This document shows positions 7,866 through 16,738 of a stretch of DNA of 64,000 nucleotides, one piece after another. Source of the stretch: Thalassovita sp. (lineage in GTDB: Bacteria; Pseudomonadota; Alphaproteobacteria; Rhodobacterales; Rhodobacteraceae). The notes beneath the pieces are model-generated. The model was not told the origin of the DNA. It made no database searches and saw only the letters and a list, made by a program, of their open reading frames with translations. Location of the stretch: positions 434,001 to 498,000 of the forward strand of contig NZ_OY829290.1 in assembly GCF_963691685.1 (NCBI RefSeq), read 5' to 3'. The position numbers and the translations under genes are program-made. Positions within the stretch are counted from its first letter, which is position 1; every line of letters starts with the position of its first letter.

Positions 7866-8309
7866 TCAGGGGATCGGCTGTAGGCCCACAAAAATCAGGC
7901 AGGCCAGGACCACAGCAGTGATCGACAGGCGCAGGCTCAGCCACCACGGCGGCGCCAGGCCCTGTTTCTGCATCCAATGGTCCAAGGGCAGCAGCCCGAC
8001 AAACAGCGCGATCAGCAACCAATGGCGGGTGATCGTCCCCAATCCCAGTGACAGCACATGGTCTGTGAGCAAGCCAAAGGCCAGGATCGCCGGAATGACA
8101 CTGGCGGCATAGCCAAAGGCATCACTGCGGTGGGCGGCAAAACCCCAGAGGGTGCCGGCCATGAAACATAGGATCACCAGCCCATAGGCCAGCGACAGCA
8201 CATAGCGGTCTGTAACGTCCAATGGGGCCAGCGCGGCAAACAGAAAGGGCAGGGTGCCCGCAAAGCCCAAGGTCAGGGCGGGCCGGGGAATGGCGGACCA
8301 GTTGAACAT
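7866..8309 (-). CDS. DUF3429 membrane protein, 147 aa
   Basis: Integral membrane protein of 147 residues with about five hydrophobic helices and the DUF3429 pattern: IPRPALTLGFAGTLPFLFAAL at the start and AYGLVILCFMAGTLWGFA in the middle. The function of the family is unknown; it is widespread in alpha- and gammaproteobacteria. It lies between rnhA (57 bases downstream) and a methyltransferase (109 bases upstream) on the same strand. Nothing in the sequence ties it to either. Confidence 0.78.
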   Translation of the reverse strand: MFNWSAIPRPALTLGFAGTLPFLFAALAPLDVTDRYVLSLAYGLVILCFMAGTLWGFAAHRSDAFGYAASVIPAILAFGLLTDHVLSLGLGTITRHWLLIALFVGLLPLDHWMQKQGLAPPWWLSLRLSITAVVLACLIFVGLQPIP

Positions 8310-8417
8310 AGTGAGGCCTTTGCAGCTTGGTGGAACCTATTCCCCCATCAGCTAGGGCGTCGTGATCGATTGGCACGGGCGGTCGCCAAGAAAAACGCAG
8401 GTGTTCAGAGGGATAGC

Positions 8418-9029
8418 TTAGCCCTGCGGCGGCACCTGCGCGATCAGAACCACAAAGGTATCGGGTTTGCCCGCCAGACCTTCGCCATGACCCCGCCGGG
8501 TGCTCAGCACGTCAAAACCGGCTTGGGTGACCCGTTCAATCAGGTCTTCTTCGCTATAATAGGCGTAAAACCGGCCCAGATGATCGCGCGATTCTCCGCT
8601 GCCCAGCTTCATGCCAAGGGCCAGCGCACCGCCCGCGGGCAGGGCCTGCCGGATATGCGCCAGATGGGTCGGAAACGCGGCCTTGGGCGCGGGCAGCAGG
8701 CTGAAGTTGGCCCAGATGCCATCATAACCCGCCAGCTGCGCTAGCGCGCTGAAATCGGCAAGCGTGACTTCGATGCCGTAGGCGTCCCGGGCATAGGCCG
8801 CCATTTCGGGCGAGGCATCCATGCCCTCCGCGGCGTAGCCATCACCCCGCATCCGCGCGGTCCAGTGACCGGGGCCACAGCCCAGATCCAGCACTTTGGC
8901 CCCATCCGGCAACAACGCGGTGAAGGCGGCGTAGTCTTCTTCCTGATCGGTGTCTTTGGTCCGCGCAAAGCCTTCGGCGTAACGCGCCGCGGCCTCGGCG
9001 TAGACCTGTAGGGTTTCTGCGTCTGTCAT
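8418..9029 (-). CDS. Class I SAM-dependent methyltransferase
   Basis: Small soluble methyltransferase, 203 residues. Motif I VLDLGCGPGHWTARM lies near residue 46, followed by an acidic motif II region (EGMDASPEMAAYAR) and LADFSALAQLAGYDGIWANFSLLPAP. The substrate cannot be predicted; the length and motifs fit the generic Methyltransf_11/25 group. The start at 9029 overlaps the stop of the upstream LysE gene by four bases (ATGA), which both fixes the start and indicates translational coupling. Coupling to an exporter may mean that it modifies an exported or toxic small molecule, but this is inference. Confidence 0.82.
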   Translation of the reverse strand: MTDAETLQVYAEAAARYAEGFARTKDTDQEEDYAAFTALLPDGAKVLDLGCGPGHWTARMRGDGYAAEGMDASPEMAAYARDAYGIEVTLADFSALAQLAGYDGIWANFSLLPAPKAAFPTHLAHIRQALPAGGALALGMKLGSGESRDHLGRFYAYYSEEDLIERVTQAGFDVLSTRRGHGEGLAGKPDTFVVLIAQVPPQG

Positions 9030-9640
9030 GCTTTCTCCAGCGCCAGTCGTCCGGCCAGCAGGGTGAAGATCCCGGCGAAGCTGCGGTTCAGCCATGTCAT
9101 CACCCGCTCAGACCCCAGAAGGAAATCTCGCGCCGCGGCGGCAAAGACGCCGTAGATCACAAACACCGCAAAGGTCATCGCCATGAAGATGCCGCCCAGC
9201 GTCGCCATCTCCACGCTGGCGGTTGCAGCATTACCGGACAGAAATGGCGGCAACAGCGCCAGGAAGAAGATCGACAATTTCGGGTTCAGAATATTGATCA
9301 GCGCACCACGACGGGCAATGGCCCAGGCCGGTTGACGCTGTGCATCCCCGCTGACGGACAGGGCACCACCGGACTTCAGCGCCTGATAGGCCAGCCACAA
9401 CAGATAGGCGACGCCGGCAAATTTCACGATCTGGAACAGCAGCGCAGAGGTGTGTAGCACCGCCGCCAGCCCCAGAATGGCAGCGGCCAGATGCGGCACG
9501 ATCCCCAAGGTGCATCCCAGTGCGGCAATCAGTGACGCGCGGCGGCCCTGTCCCAGCCCCAGCGCAAGGGTGTAGATCACCCCGGTGCCGGGGGCGATAA
9601 CGACAACAAAGGCGGTGATAAGAAACTGTAGCGAAATCAT
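9026..9640 (-). CDS. LysE/RhtB-family exporter
   Basis: Inner-membrane exporter of 204 residues with about six helices. The family start is clear: FLITAFVVVIAPGTGVIYTLALGLGQGRRASLIAALGCTLGIVPH, including the conserved PGP-like PGTG turn. LysE/RhtB proteins export amino acids or their analogues in exchange for protons. It is the first gene of a two-gene unit; its stop overlaps the downstream methyltransferase start. A second, distinct LysE-family gene occurs at 16739-17359. Confidence 0.85.
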   Translation of the reverse strand: MISLQFLITAFVVVIAPGTGVIYTLALGLGQGRRASLIAALGCTLGIVPHLAAAILGLAAVLHTSALLFQIVKFAGVAYLLWLAYQALKSGGALSVSGDAQRQPAWAIARRGALINILNPKLSIFFLALLPPFLSGNAATASVEMATLGGIFMAMTFAVFVIYGVFAAAARDFLLGSERVMTWLNRSFAGIFTLLAGRLALEKA

Positions 9641-9688
9641 TTGGGGTCTCCTGAGAGGCGTAAATTGCCCGGTCGAAATGGTTCAGGA

Positions 9689-10657
9689 TCACGCAGGTTG
9701 GCGCAAGACCCTAGGCACTTTGAACTCAACGTTTTCTTTGGCGGTTTCCACCTCGGCGACGGTCACGTCATAGCGGGCTTTGACAGCATCGATCACCTCA
9801 TTGACCAGCACCTCGGGGGCCGAGGCCCCGGCGGTGATGCCGATGGCTTTGATGCCCTCAATGGCGCGCCAGTCGATGTCTTCGGCCCGCTGCACCAGCT
9901 GCGCGTAAGAACAGCCGTTGCGCGCGCCCACCTCAACCAAACGGCGCGAGTTCGAGGAGTTTGGCGCCCCAACCACCAGCAGCGCGTCAATCTTGGCCGA
10001 AATGGCTTTGACTGATTCCTGGCGGTTGGTGGTGGCGTAACAGATGTCTTCTTTATGTGGGCCCTGGATCGCGGGGAACCGGGCCTCCAGCGCGGCGACG
10101 ATATCCTTGGTGTCATCCACTGACAGCGTTGTTTGCGTCACAAAGGCCAGCTGCTCGGGATCGCGCACATCGACGGTGGCAACATCCGCCACGGTTTCCA
10201 CCAGCAGCACCTCACCGTCGGGCAGCTGCCCCATGGTGCCGACGGTTTCCGGGTGGCCCGCGTGGCCGATCATGATGATCTGCAAACCGTTGCTGGAATG
10301 ACGCTCGGCCTCGATGTGCACTTTGGACACCAGCGGGCAGGTGGCATCGACATAGACCATCTCCCGCGCTTGCGCGGTGGCCGGCACGGATTTCGGCACC
10401 CCATGGGCGGAAAAGATCACCGGCCGGTCATCGGGGCAATCGCTGAGCTCTTCAACAAAGATCGCGCCCTGCGCCTTCAGACTGTCGACGACAAATTTGT
10501 TGTGCACAATTTCGTGACGCACATAGACCGGGGCGCCCCATTTCTGGATCGCCATTTCCACAATTTTGATGGCGCGATCGACCCCGGCGCAGAAGCCGCG
10601 CGGCGCTGCAAGGTAAAGATCAAGGGGCGGTTTGCCCATGTTTGGCGAGTCGGTCAT
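9689..10657 (-). CDS. ispH: 4-hydroxy-3-methylbut-2-enyl diphosphate reductase
   Basis: Last step of the MEP isoprenoid pathway: reduces HMBPP to IPP and DMAPP using a [4Fe-4S] cluster; cytoplasmic, 322 residues. The three cluster cysteines are visible in PRGFCAGVDRAI, VDATCPLVSKVH and DICYATTNRQ. The catalytic Glu and His-containing blocks (RHEIVHNKFVV, HGVP, GHAGHPETVG, TQTTLS) are also present. The start at 10657 (MTDSPNMG) is chosen; a second ATG six codons later is also possible. The long open frame further upstream is a compositional extension. It is divergent from the cytochrome c gene. Confidence 0.95.
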   Translation of the reverse strand: MTDSPNMGKPPLDLYLAAPRGFCAGVDRAIKIVEMAIQKWGAPVYVRHEIVHNKFVVDSLKAQGAIFVEELSDCPDDRPVIFSAHGVPKSVPATAQAREMVYVDATCPLVSKVHIEAERHSSNGLQIIMIGHAGHPETVGTMGQLPDGEVLLVETVADVATVDVRDPEQLAFVTQTTLSVDDTKDIVAALEARFPAIQGPHKEDICYATTNRQESVKAISAKIDALLVVGAPNSSNSRRLVEVGARNGCSYAQLVQRAEDIDWRAIEGIKAIGITAGASAPEVLVNEVIDAVKARYDVTVAEVETAKENVEFKVPRVLRQPA

Positions 10658-10776
10658 GTGGCGCGGGTCTCCGTGGCTTATGGCAGAGGTAAGGCGCAAA
10701 GCGGGCCGGGTAAAGGGGGGGCTTGACCTTCCAGCGGGGGAAGCCGCGAAGAGGGGCCAAAAGAAGGAGAGACGCG

Positions 10777-11271
10777 GTGAAAAAAGCGATTGGGAAAAAC
10801 GCGATTGGGTTGTCGGTTGGGGCGTTGGCCCTGGCGGGGGTGACCCTTGGGGGCCTCTGGCTGCAACGGGCGGAGGCGCAGCCAGCCGGCTTTCTGCCGT
10901 ATCAGGATGCTGCGGCCGTTGCGGCTGGTCAGGAACTCTATGCGGACAATTGCGCCGCCTGTCATGGCGCACAGCTGCAGGGCGAAGCAAATTGGCGCGA
11001 ACGCGATGCCGACGGCTATCTGCCCGCGCCGCCTCATGATCCGTCGGGTCATACATGGCACCACCCGGATCTGCAGCTGTTCATGATCACCAAGTTTGGC
11101 ACCGAAGCGATGGTCGGCAACGGCTACAAAAGCCGGATGGGCGCCTATGAGGAGATCCTGAGCGATGAGGAGATCGTGCAGATCCTGGCCTTCATCAAAA
11201 GCACCTGGCCGACGCCGATCATTGATCAGCACAATGCCCGCGACGCCGCCGCCGCGGCGCAGGGTGGCTGA
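10777..11271 (+). CDS. Monohaem c-type cytochrome
   Basis: Periplasmic or membrane-anchored cytochrome c, 164 residues. An N-terminal signal/anchor (about residues 8-30, GLSVGALALAGVTLGGLWLQ) is followed by one haem site CAACH (about residues 59-63) in LYADNCAACHGAQLQGE. The distal methionine is probably in KSRMGAYEEILSDEEI, a usual class I arrangement (family Cytochrom_C1-like small carriers). A GTG start at 10777 is chosen because AGGAGA lies six bases upstream, and the signal then has the correct KK-hydrophobic form. The open frame extends further upstream without a ribosome site. Its redox partner is unknown; a terminator follows. Confidence 0.85.
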   Translation: MKKAIGKNAIGLSVGALALAGVTLGGLWLQRAEAQPAGFLPYQDAAAVAAGQELYADNCAACHGAQLQGEANWRERDADGYLPAPPHDPSGHTWHHPDLQLFMITKFGTEAMVGNGYKSRMGAYEEILSDEEIVQILAFIKSTWPTPIIDQHNARDAAAAAQGG

Positions 11272-11291
11272 GGTCACTGTCTAACGATCTG

Positions 11292-11324
11292 GCAAAAGAA
11301 AACCGGGGCAAAAGAAAACCGGGG
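11292..11324 (+). repeat. 16-bp tandem duplication of a terminator arm
   Basis: The unit CAAAAGAAAACCGGGG occurs twice back to back before the terminator stem. Either copy could supply the 5' arm AACCGGGGC for pairing with the single 3' arm at 11332-11340. Confidence 0.8.
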
Positions 11325-11344
11325 CACGCTGGCCCCGGTTTTTT
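11317..11344 (+). terminator. Rho-independent terminator of the cytochrome c gene
   Basis: Perfect 9-bp stem AACCGGGGC/GCCCCGGTT with a 6-base loop and a run of six T after it. It also faces the end of the convergent NYN gene. Confidence 0.9.
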
Positions 11345-11363
11345 CGTTTCATGCTTAAACCGC

Positions 11364-11933
11364 TTAAGGTGCGGTATAGGCCATGTCGCGTTCCGCAGGG
11401 GTTTCCCGCGGCGGGCGGCCGATCACTTCTTTCAGCTCGTCCAGCTCGATGAAATTATCGGCTTGGCGACGCAGTTCGTCAGCAATCATCGGCGGCTGGC
11501 TGCGGATGGTCGAAACGACCGAAACGCGCACGCCCTGACGCTGCAGGCTTTCGACCAGCGGGCGGAAATCGCCATCGCCGGAGAACAGCACAACATGGTC
11601 AACTCGTGGGGCCAGTTCCATGGCATCGACCGTCAGTTCGATATCCATGTTGCCTTTAACCTTCCGACGGCCCTGGCTGTCGGTGTATTCCTTGGCGGGT
11701 TTGGTCACCATGGTGAAGCCATTGTAATGTAACCAGTCTACCAGCGGGCGGATCGGCGAATATTCGTCGTTTTCCAGCAACGCAGTGTAGTAGAACGCCC
11801 GCAGCAGTTTGCCCCGGCGCATGAATTCCTGGCGCAGCAGCTTATAATCAATGTCAAAGCCCAAGGCCTTGGCTGCTGCATACAAGTTCGACCCATCGAT
11901 GAACAGCGCCAGCCGTTCGTCTTTGTAGAACAT
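11364..11933 (-). CDS. NYN-domain (LabA/DUF88-like) putative ribonuclease
   Basis: Soluble 189-residue PIN-like protein of the NYN family. The acidic metal-binding positions are recognisable: ALFIDGSNLYAAAK (about residue 14), KGNMDIELTVDAMEL (about 95-102), and VLFSGDGDFRPLVESL (about 118-122). Family members cleave RNA or bind nucleotides; the substrate is not known. The ATG at 11933 is taken as the start; the open frame extends one TTG codon upstream. It is divergent from folK with a 136-base promoter region between them. Confidence 0.85.
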   Translation of the reverse strand: MFYKDERLALFIDGSNLYAAAKALGFDIDYKLLRQEFMRRGKLLRAFYYTALLENDEYSPIRPLVDWLHYNGFTMVTKPAKEYTDSQGRRKVKGNMDIELTVDAMELAPRVDHVVLFSGDGDFRPLVESLQRQGVRVSVVSTIRSQPPMIADELRRQADNFIELDELKEVIGRPPRETPAERDMAYTAP

Positions 11934-12069
11934 CAAATTTCCTTCCGATTATCAGCGCGCGGCGATCCGTGAGTGGTTTGAAATATGTGCCACGCTGCTA
12001 TTGATCAAAAATAAGTTGTTGCGCTAGGGGGCGCAAGGGACCCCTCCGGTTCATTAGGATAGGTCAAAA

Positions 12070-12636
12070 ATGCTTAAAGAACAGCAAATCTTGGTCGCAT
12101 TCGGCGGAAATCTTCCTCTTGAAGGCGAACCTCCCCTGGAAGTGATCGAACGTGCGTTGTCGCGATTGCAAGATCTTGGGTTTTCCTTGAATGCGGTTAG
12201 TTCTTTTTACCAAACCCCTTGTTTTCCAAAGGGGGCTGGGCCTGACTATGTGAACGGCGCATTGTCTATTGGATCCGATATGGCGCCAGCAGAAATCCTT
12301 GAAACCCTCCATAAAGTGGAACATGAGTTTGGCCGCGAGCGGACATCACGCTGGGCCGGGCGCACGCTGGATCTGGATTTGCTGGCGGTTGATGACCTGA
12401 TCCTGCCCGATCTTGTGACGCAGCGTCATTGGGTGGATCTGCCGCTGGAACAGCAGACACGCCAAGCGCCAGAGCAACTGATTCTTCCACATCCGCGGAT
12501 TCAGGACCGGTCTTTTGTTCTGATCCCCCTTAAAGATGTGGCGCCCGACTGGAAACACCCGGTTCTGGGCAAAACGGTTCAAGAAATCTGTGCGGAACTG
12601 CCGAAAGAAGAGGTGGAGACCGTGGTTCGCCTGTAA
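12070..12636 (+). CDS. folK: 2-amino-4-hydroxy-6-hydroxymethyldihydropteridine pyrophosphokinase
   Basis: Folate biosynthesis: pyrophosphorylates 6-hydroxymethyl-7,8-dihydropterin; cytoplasmic, 188 residues. The N-terminal ILVAFGGNLP, the YQTPCFPKGAGPDYVNGAL block and the signature GRERTSRWAGRTLDLDLL (with catalytic Asp pair) are characteristic. HPRIQDRSFVLIPLKDVAP closes the substrate pocket. The 5' third of the gene is more AT-rich than its surroundings. It stands alone, without folB or folP next to it, upstream of rpoZ and divergent from the NYN gene. Confidence 0.95.
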   Translation: MLKEQQILVAFGGNLPLEGEPPLEVIERALSRLQDLGFSLNAVSSFYQTPCFPKGAGPDYVNGALSIGSDMAPAEILETLHKVEHEFGRERTSRWAGRTLDLDLLAVDDLILPDLVTQRHWVDLPLEQQTRQAPEQLILPHPRIQDRSFVLIPLKDVAPDWKHPVLGKTVQEICAELPKEEVETVVRL

Positions 12637-12643
12637 TTGTGGC

Positions 12644-12672
12644 TTGTCAACCCTGCTGTTCCGGCATAAATA
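12644..12672 (+). promoter_or_regulatory. Candidate promoter of rpoZ
   Basis: A TTGTCA hexamer (12644-12649) precedes an AT-rich CATAAATA stretch (12665-12672) with 15-17 bases between them, about 40 bases upstream of the rpoZ ATG. The match to a sigma-70 promoter is only partial. Confidence 0.35.
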
Positions 12673-12709
12673 CTGCCTCTCTAGCCCTTCCCATGATCGG
12701 AGTGTCTTA

Positions 12710-13066
12710 ATGGCCCGCGTTACCGTTGAAGATTGCGTAGACAAGGTTCCGAACCGGTTCGAACTGGTGATGCTTGCGTCGCACCGCGCACGTGAAATTG
12801 CATCTGGTTCGCCGCTGACCGTGGACCGTGACAACGACAAGAACCCTGTTGTTGCTCTGCGTGAAATCGCGGATGAGACCCAGTCGGCAGGCAACCTGCG
12901 TGAGCGTCTGATCGAAAACAACCAGACCCAGATCGAAGTGGACGAGCCGGAAGAAGATTCCATGGCGTTGCTCATGGGTGGTGGTGAAGCTGACAAGCCG
13001 GCAGAGGACGACATGTCCGAAGAAATGCTGCTGCGTCAGCTGATGGAAGCACAAGGCCAGGGCTAA
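12710..13066 (+). CDS. rpoZ: RNA polymerase omega subunit
   Basis: Omega subunit that assists assembly of RNA polymerase around beta' and, in many proteobacteria, takes part in ppGpp binding. The 118 residues start MARVTVEDCVDKVPNRFELVMLASHRAREIASG, the conserved fold. An alphaproteobacterial acidic C-terminal tail (EEDSMALLMGGGEADKPAEDDMSEE) follows. The ATG at 12710 is the family start; upstream in-frame codons overlap folK and are rejected. It lies 32 bases before the (p)ppGpp synthetase gene, a conserved and functionally meaningful pairing. Confidence 0.95.
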   Translation: MARVTVEDCVDKVPNRFELVMLASHRAREIASGSPLTVDRDNDKNPVVALREIADETQSAGNLRERLIENNQTQIEVDEPEEDSMALLMGGGEADKPAEDDMSEEMLLRQLMEAQGQG

Positions 13067-13098
13067 GCCCCAGCTCAGGGTATAGGGAAGCGAAGGAT

Positions 13099-15234
13099 AT
13101 GATTGCGGTTGACGATCTGATCGCACTGGTTCGCAACTATAACCCCAAAACAAACGAAACACTGATACGCGAGGCCTATGATTATGGCCTTGCGGCACAC
13201 GAAGGGCAGTTCCGCCACTCGGGCGAGCCCTATTTTACCCATCCCATCGCTGTTGCTGCCATCCTGACGGAACAACGTCTGGATGATGCCTCGATCATCA
13301 CGGCCCTGTTGCACGACACGATTGAGGACACCAAAGCCTCCTACGGTGAGATTGCCGAGCGCTTCAGCCCCGAAGTGGCCGATCTGGTGGATGGTGTGAC
13401 CAAGCTGACCAATCTGCAGCTGTCCTCGTCAGAAACCAAACAGGCGGAAAACTTCCGCAAGCTGTTCATGGCCATGTCCAAGGACCTGCGGGTGATCCTG
13501 GTCAAACTGGCCGACCGTCTGCACAACATGCGCACCATCAAAGCGATGCGACCTGAGAAACAGGCGCAAAAAGCCCGCGAAACGATGGAGATCTTTGCAC
13601 CACTGGCAGGCCGGATGGGTATGCAGTGGATGCGCGAAGAACTGGAAGATCTGGCGTTCAAGGTGCTGAACCCGGACGCCCGCGCCTCGATCATGCGGCG
13701 GTTCGTGATGCTGCAGAAAGAAACTGGCGATGTGATTCACCGCATCACTGGCGATATGCGGGCCGAGTTTGAGGCCGCGGGCATCGAAGCGCAGGTTTTT
13801 GGCCGCGCCAAGAAACCCTATTCGATCTGGCGGAAAATGTCGGAAAAGGACGTGGGCTTCTCCCGCCTTTCAGACATTTACGGCTTCCGCGTGATCACCG
13901 ACCGCGAAGATGACTGTTACCGCGCGCTTGGCGTGATCCACCAGCGGTGGCGTGCTGTGCCCGGCCGGTTCAAGGATTACATCAGTCAGCCGAAATCCAA
14001 CGGCTACCGCTCGATCCACACCACGGTGTCGGGGCGTGACGGCAAACGGGTAGAGGTGCAGATCCGCACCCGGCAGATGCATGATGTTGCCGAAACCGGT
14101 GTTGCGGCGCATTGGTCCTACCGGGACGGCGTGCGCTCCATGAACCCCTTTGCGGTGGATCCGGCCAAATGGCTGGCCGGCCTCACAGAACAGTTCGACG
14201 CTGAGGAGGATCACGATGCCTTCCTCGAAGCGGTCAAGCTGGAGATGTATTCGGACAAGGTGTTCTGCTTCACCCCCAAAGGCGAAGTGGTGAAATTGCC
14301 CAAGGGCGCCACTCCGATTGATTTTGCCTATGCCATCCACACCCGGATCGGTAACGCCTGTGTTGGCGCCAAAGTGGACGGCATGCGTGTGCCGCTGTGG
14401 ACGCGGGTCAAAAACGGCCAGTCGATCACCATCATCACCGCCGAAGGTCAGACACCACAGGCCACATGGCTGGATATCGCCATCACCGGCAAAGCCCGTT
14501 CAGCGATTCGCCGCGCCCTGCGTGAGGTGGACAAAGAGCGTTTCGGCAAACTGGGGCGTGAACTGGTGCGCTCGGTCTTTGATCATGCCGGTAAGAAGGT
14601 CACCGATAAGGTGCTGGAAACCGCCGCCCGCAACATGCGGGTGGAGGATGTGGATACACTGCTGGCCCGGCTGGGCAGTGCTGAGATCACTGCATCGGAC
14701 GTGTTGCACTCGGTCTATCCTGAACTGAAAGACACTGAGGCTGATAATATTGAGCCGCGCCGCGCGGTTGTCGGCCTGTCGCCGGATCAAAGCTTCAATA
14801 TTGCCAAATGCTGTCAGCCTCTGCCGGGTGAACGCATTGTGGGCATCGGCAGCCGCGGCAAGGGTGTGATGGTTCACGCGATCGACTGCGAAGCCCTGCA
14901 GGAATACGAAGATCAGATGAACCGCTGGCTGGACCTGCATTGGCATGCCGGCAAACACCCGGCGATTCACCATGCGATGCTGGAACTCACCATCGGCAAT
15001 GACGCGGGCGTCTTGGGACGAATTTGCACATTGATCGGTGAGTGTAAGGCGAATATCTCGGACCTTGAGTTTGTGGACCGCAAGCCGGATTACTTCCGGC
15101 TGCTGGTTGATGTGGAACTGCGCGACGCAGAACATCTCCATACGGTGATGTCTGCGCTTGAAGCAGAGAGTGATGTTGCGGCCCTTGCGCGCTATCGGGA
15201 TCCGTCGCGCGCCAGTTTTGTAACGGGTGAGTAG
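13099..15234 (+). CDS. rsh: Bifunctional (p)ppGpp synthetase/hydrolase, Rsh type
   Basis: Makes and degrades the stringent-response alarmone; 711 residues, cytoplasmic. Domain order: HD hydrolase with intact HD pair (LLHDTIEDT, about 71-79), synthetase with FSRLSDIYGFRVI and SNGYRSIHTTV blocks, TGS (about 385-445, FCFTPKGEVVKLPKGATPIDFAYAIHTRIG region), a Cys pair in NIAKCCQPLPGER (about 570), and ACT (about 627-705). Both activities look intact. AAGGA precedes the ATG. It is the only RelA/SpoT-type gene in the window and is probably the single long Rsh typical of alphaproteobacteria. The pairing with rpoZ is conserved in proteobacteria. Confidence 0.95.
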   Translation: MIAVDDLIALVRNYNPKTNETLIREAYDYGLAAHEGQFRHSGEPYFTHPIAVAAILTEQRLDDASIITALLHDTIEDTKASYGEIAERFSPEVADLVDGVTKLTNLQLSSSETKQAENFRKLFMAMSKDLRVILVKLADRLHNMRTIKAMRPEKQAQKARETMEIFAPLAGRMGMQWMREELEDLAFKVLNPDARASIMRRFVMLQKETGDVIHRITGDMRAEFEAAGIEAQVFGRAKKPYSIWRKMSEKDVGFSRLSDIYGFRVITDREDDCYRALGVIHQRWRAVPGRFKDYISQPKSNGYRSIHTTVSGRDGKRVEVQIRTRQMHDVAETGVAAHWSYRDGVRSMNPFAVDPAKWLAGLTEQFDAEEDHDAFLEAVKLEMYSDKVFCFTPKGEVVKLPKGATPIDFAYAIHTRIGNACVGAKVDGMRVPLWTRVKNGQSITIITAEGQTPQATWLDIAITGKARSAIRRALREVDKERFGKLGRELVRSVFDHAGKKVTDKVLETAARNMRVEDVDTLLARLGSAEITASDVLHSVYPELKDTEADNIEPRRAVVGLSPDQSFNIAKCCQPLPGERIVGIGSRGKGVMVHAIDCEALQEYEDQMNRWLDLHWHAGKHPAIHHAMLELTIGNDAGVLGRICTLIGECKANISDLEFVDRKPDYFRLLVDVELRDAEHLHTVMSALEAESDVAALARYRDPSRASFVTGE

Positions 15235-15248
15235 GAGGGCGGACCGCC

Positions 15249-15929
15249 TTGGTTTTCAAGCGCCGCGACAAACGACCGATCTGGCGGATCGTGTTCGAGT
15301 TCTTCTGGCCGCGCGGCGGCTGGGGGCGGGCGGCGCGTTACGTCAAACATCGCCTGCACCGTTTGCCCGATTCGCCTGAAAAGATCGCCCGCGGTATCTT
15401 TGCCGGTGTATTCACCACCTTTACCCCCTTCTACGGCATGCATTTTGTGGTCGCGGCGATCCTGTCGACTCTGATGCGCGGCAATGTGCTGGCCTCGCTC
15501 CTCGCCACATTCTTTGGCAACCCGCTGACCTATGTGCCGATTGTGATGACCTCGATGCAGACCGGCTACTGGATGCTGGGCATGGATGGTCGGCAGTTGG
15601 GATTTGGCCGTCATGTCGAAGGGGATCCCGCCACCGTCGGCGAACGGTTCCTGCAGGCAGGCGATGCCTTCTGGGATAACTTCCGCGCCCTCTTCACCGG
15701 GGCCGAGATGGACTGGAGCGATCTGTCGGTCTTTTATGATGAGGTGTTCTACCCCTTCATGATCGGCGGCATTGTGCCCGGAATCATCGCCGGGGCGATC
15801 TGCTATTACATTTCCGTCCCGCTGATCCGGGCCTATCAGAACCGCCGCAAAGGCGCGCTGAAGGCGAAATTGGATGAGTTGGCGAAAAAAGCGCATCTCA
15901 AGGCTGACGACAGTTCAAAACCGGACTAG
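15249..15929 (+). CDS. DUF2062 membrane protein
   Basis: Inner-membrane protein of 226 residues with the DUF2062 pattern: SPEKIARGIFAGVFTTFTPFYGMHFVVAAIL, then NVLASLLATFFGNPLTYVPI. There are three to four membrane helices, a periplasmic or cytoplasmic central loop, and a basic C-terminus. Function unknown. The start is a TTG at 15249, supported by TAGGAGG ten bases upstream. That ribosome site overlaps the rsh stop codon, so the gene is almost certainly translated from the rsh message. Confidence 0.82.
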   Translation: MVFKRRDKRPIWRIVFEFFWPRGGWGRAARYVKHRLHRLPDSPEKIARGIFAGVFTTFTPFYGMHFVVAAILSTLMRGNVLASLLATFFGNPLTYVPIVMTSMQTGYWMLGMDGRQLGFGRHVEGDPATVGERFLQAGDAFWDNFRALFTGAEMDWSDLSVFYDEVFYPFMIGGIVPGIIAGAICYYISVPLIRAYQNRRKGALKAKLDELAKKAHLKADDSSKPD

Positions 15930-15970
15930 GTTGGCCCGCGACGGGGAAGCCTATTGCGAAGGAGAAGGCG

Positions 15971-16735
15971 ATGAAGCCTTTGGGAAAACTGCGTCTCGGC
16001 GTGAATATTGACCATGTGGCCACAGTGCGAAACGCCCGTGGTGGGGCCTATCCGGATCCGCTGCGCGCGGCAAAACTGGCAGAAGAGGCCGGTGCCGATG
16101 GCATCACCGCCCATTTGCGCGAAGACCGCCGTCACATTTCCGATGCTGACATCGATGGGTTGATGGAGGTCCTGTCGGTGCCGCTGAACTTTGAGATGGC
16201 CGCGACTGACGAAATGCAGCAGATCGCGCTGCGTCACAAACCGCATGCCGTCTGCATCGTGCCGGAAAAGCGTGAGGAACGCACCACCGAGGGTGGCCTT
16301 GAAGTGGCGCGTGAGGAAAACAAACTGGCCCATTTCATCGCCCCCCTGCGGGAGGCCGGCTGCCGCGTGTCGATCTTTATCGCTGCGGACATGAAACAGA
16401 TCGAAGCTGCCGCCCGTATCGGGGCTGAGGTGATCGAACTGCACACCGGCGCTTATTGTGACCACTTCGCCGAAGGCAACATGGATCAGGTTGAGGTGGA
16501 GCTGAAAGCGCTGCGCGACATGTCAGCCTATGCCCATTCGCTGGGTCTTGAGGTGCATGCCGGCCATGGTCTGACATATGACACGGTGAAACCTGTCGCC
16601 GCCTTCCCTGAGGTGATGGAGCTGAACATCGGGCATTTCCTGATCGGGGAATCGATCTTCCGTGGTCTGACCCCGGCCATCAGCGAAATGCGCCGCCTGA
16701 TGGATGAGGCCCGCGCTGAACTGGCAGAGGGCTAA
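15971..16735 (+). CDS. pdxJ: Pyridoxine 5'-phosphate synthase
   Basis: Condenses 1-deoxyxylulose 5-phosphate with 3-amino-2-oxopropyl phosphate in the DXP-dependent vitamin B6 pathway; cytoplasmic TIM barrel, 254 residues. Signatures: LRLGVNIDHVATVRNARGG at the start, GADGITAHLREDRRHI, ELHTGAYCD, and EVHAGHGLTYD. AAGGAGA lies upstream of the ATG. It is the first gene of the alphaproteobacterial pdxJ-...-acpS-lepB-rnc-era cluster; here a LysE gene and a secreted protein gene are inserted before acpS. Confidence 0.96.
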   Translation: MKPLGKLRLGVNIDHVATVRNARGGAYPDPLRAAKLAEEAGADGITAHLREDRRHISDADIDGLMEVLSVPLNFEMAATDEMQQIALRHKPHAVCIVPEKREERTTEGGLEVAREENKLAHFIAPLREAGCRVSIFIAADMKQIEAAARIGAEVIELHTGAYCDHFAEGNMDQVEVELKALRDMSAYAHSLGLEVHAGHGLTYDTVKPVAAFPEVMELNIGHFLIGESIFRGLTPAISEMRRLMDEARAELAEG

Positions 16736-16738
16736 GTC

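Noticed and set aside
9689..11056. Long 455-codon reading of ispH
   Set aside because: The first 133 codons run antisense through the cytochrome c gene; the family start is at 10657.
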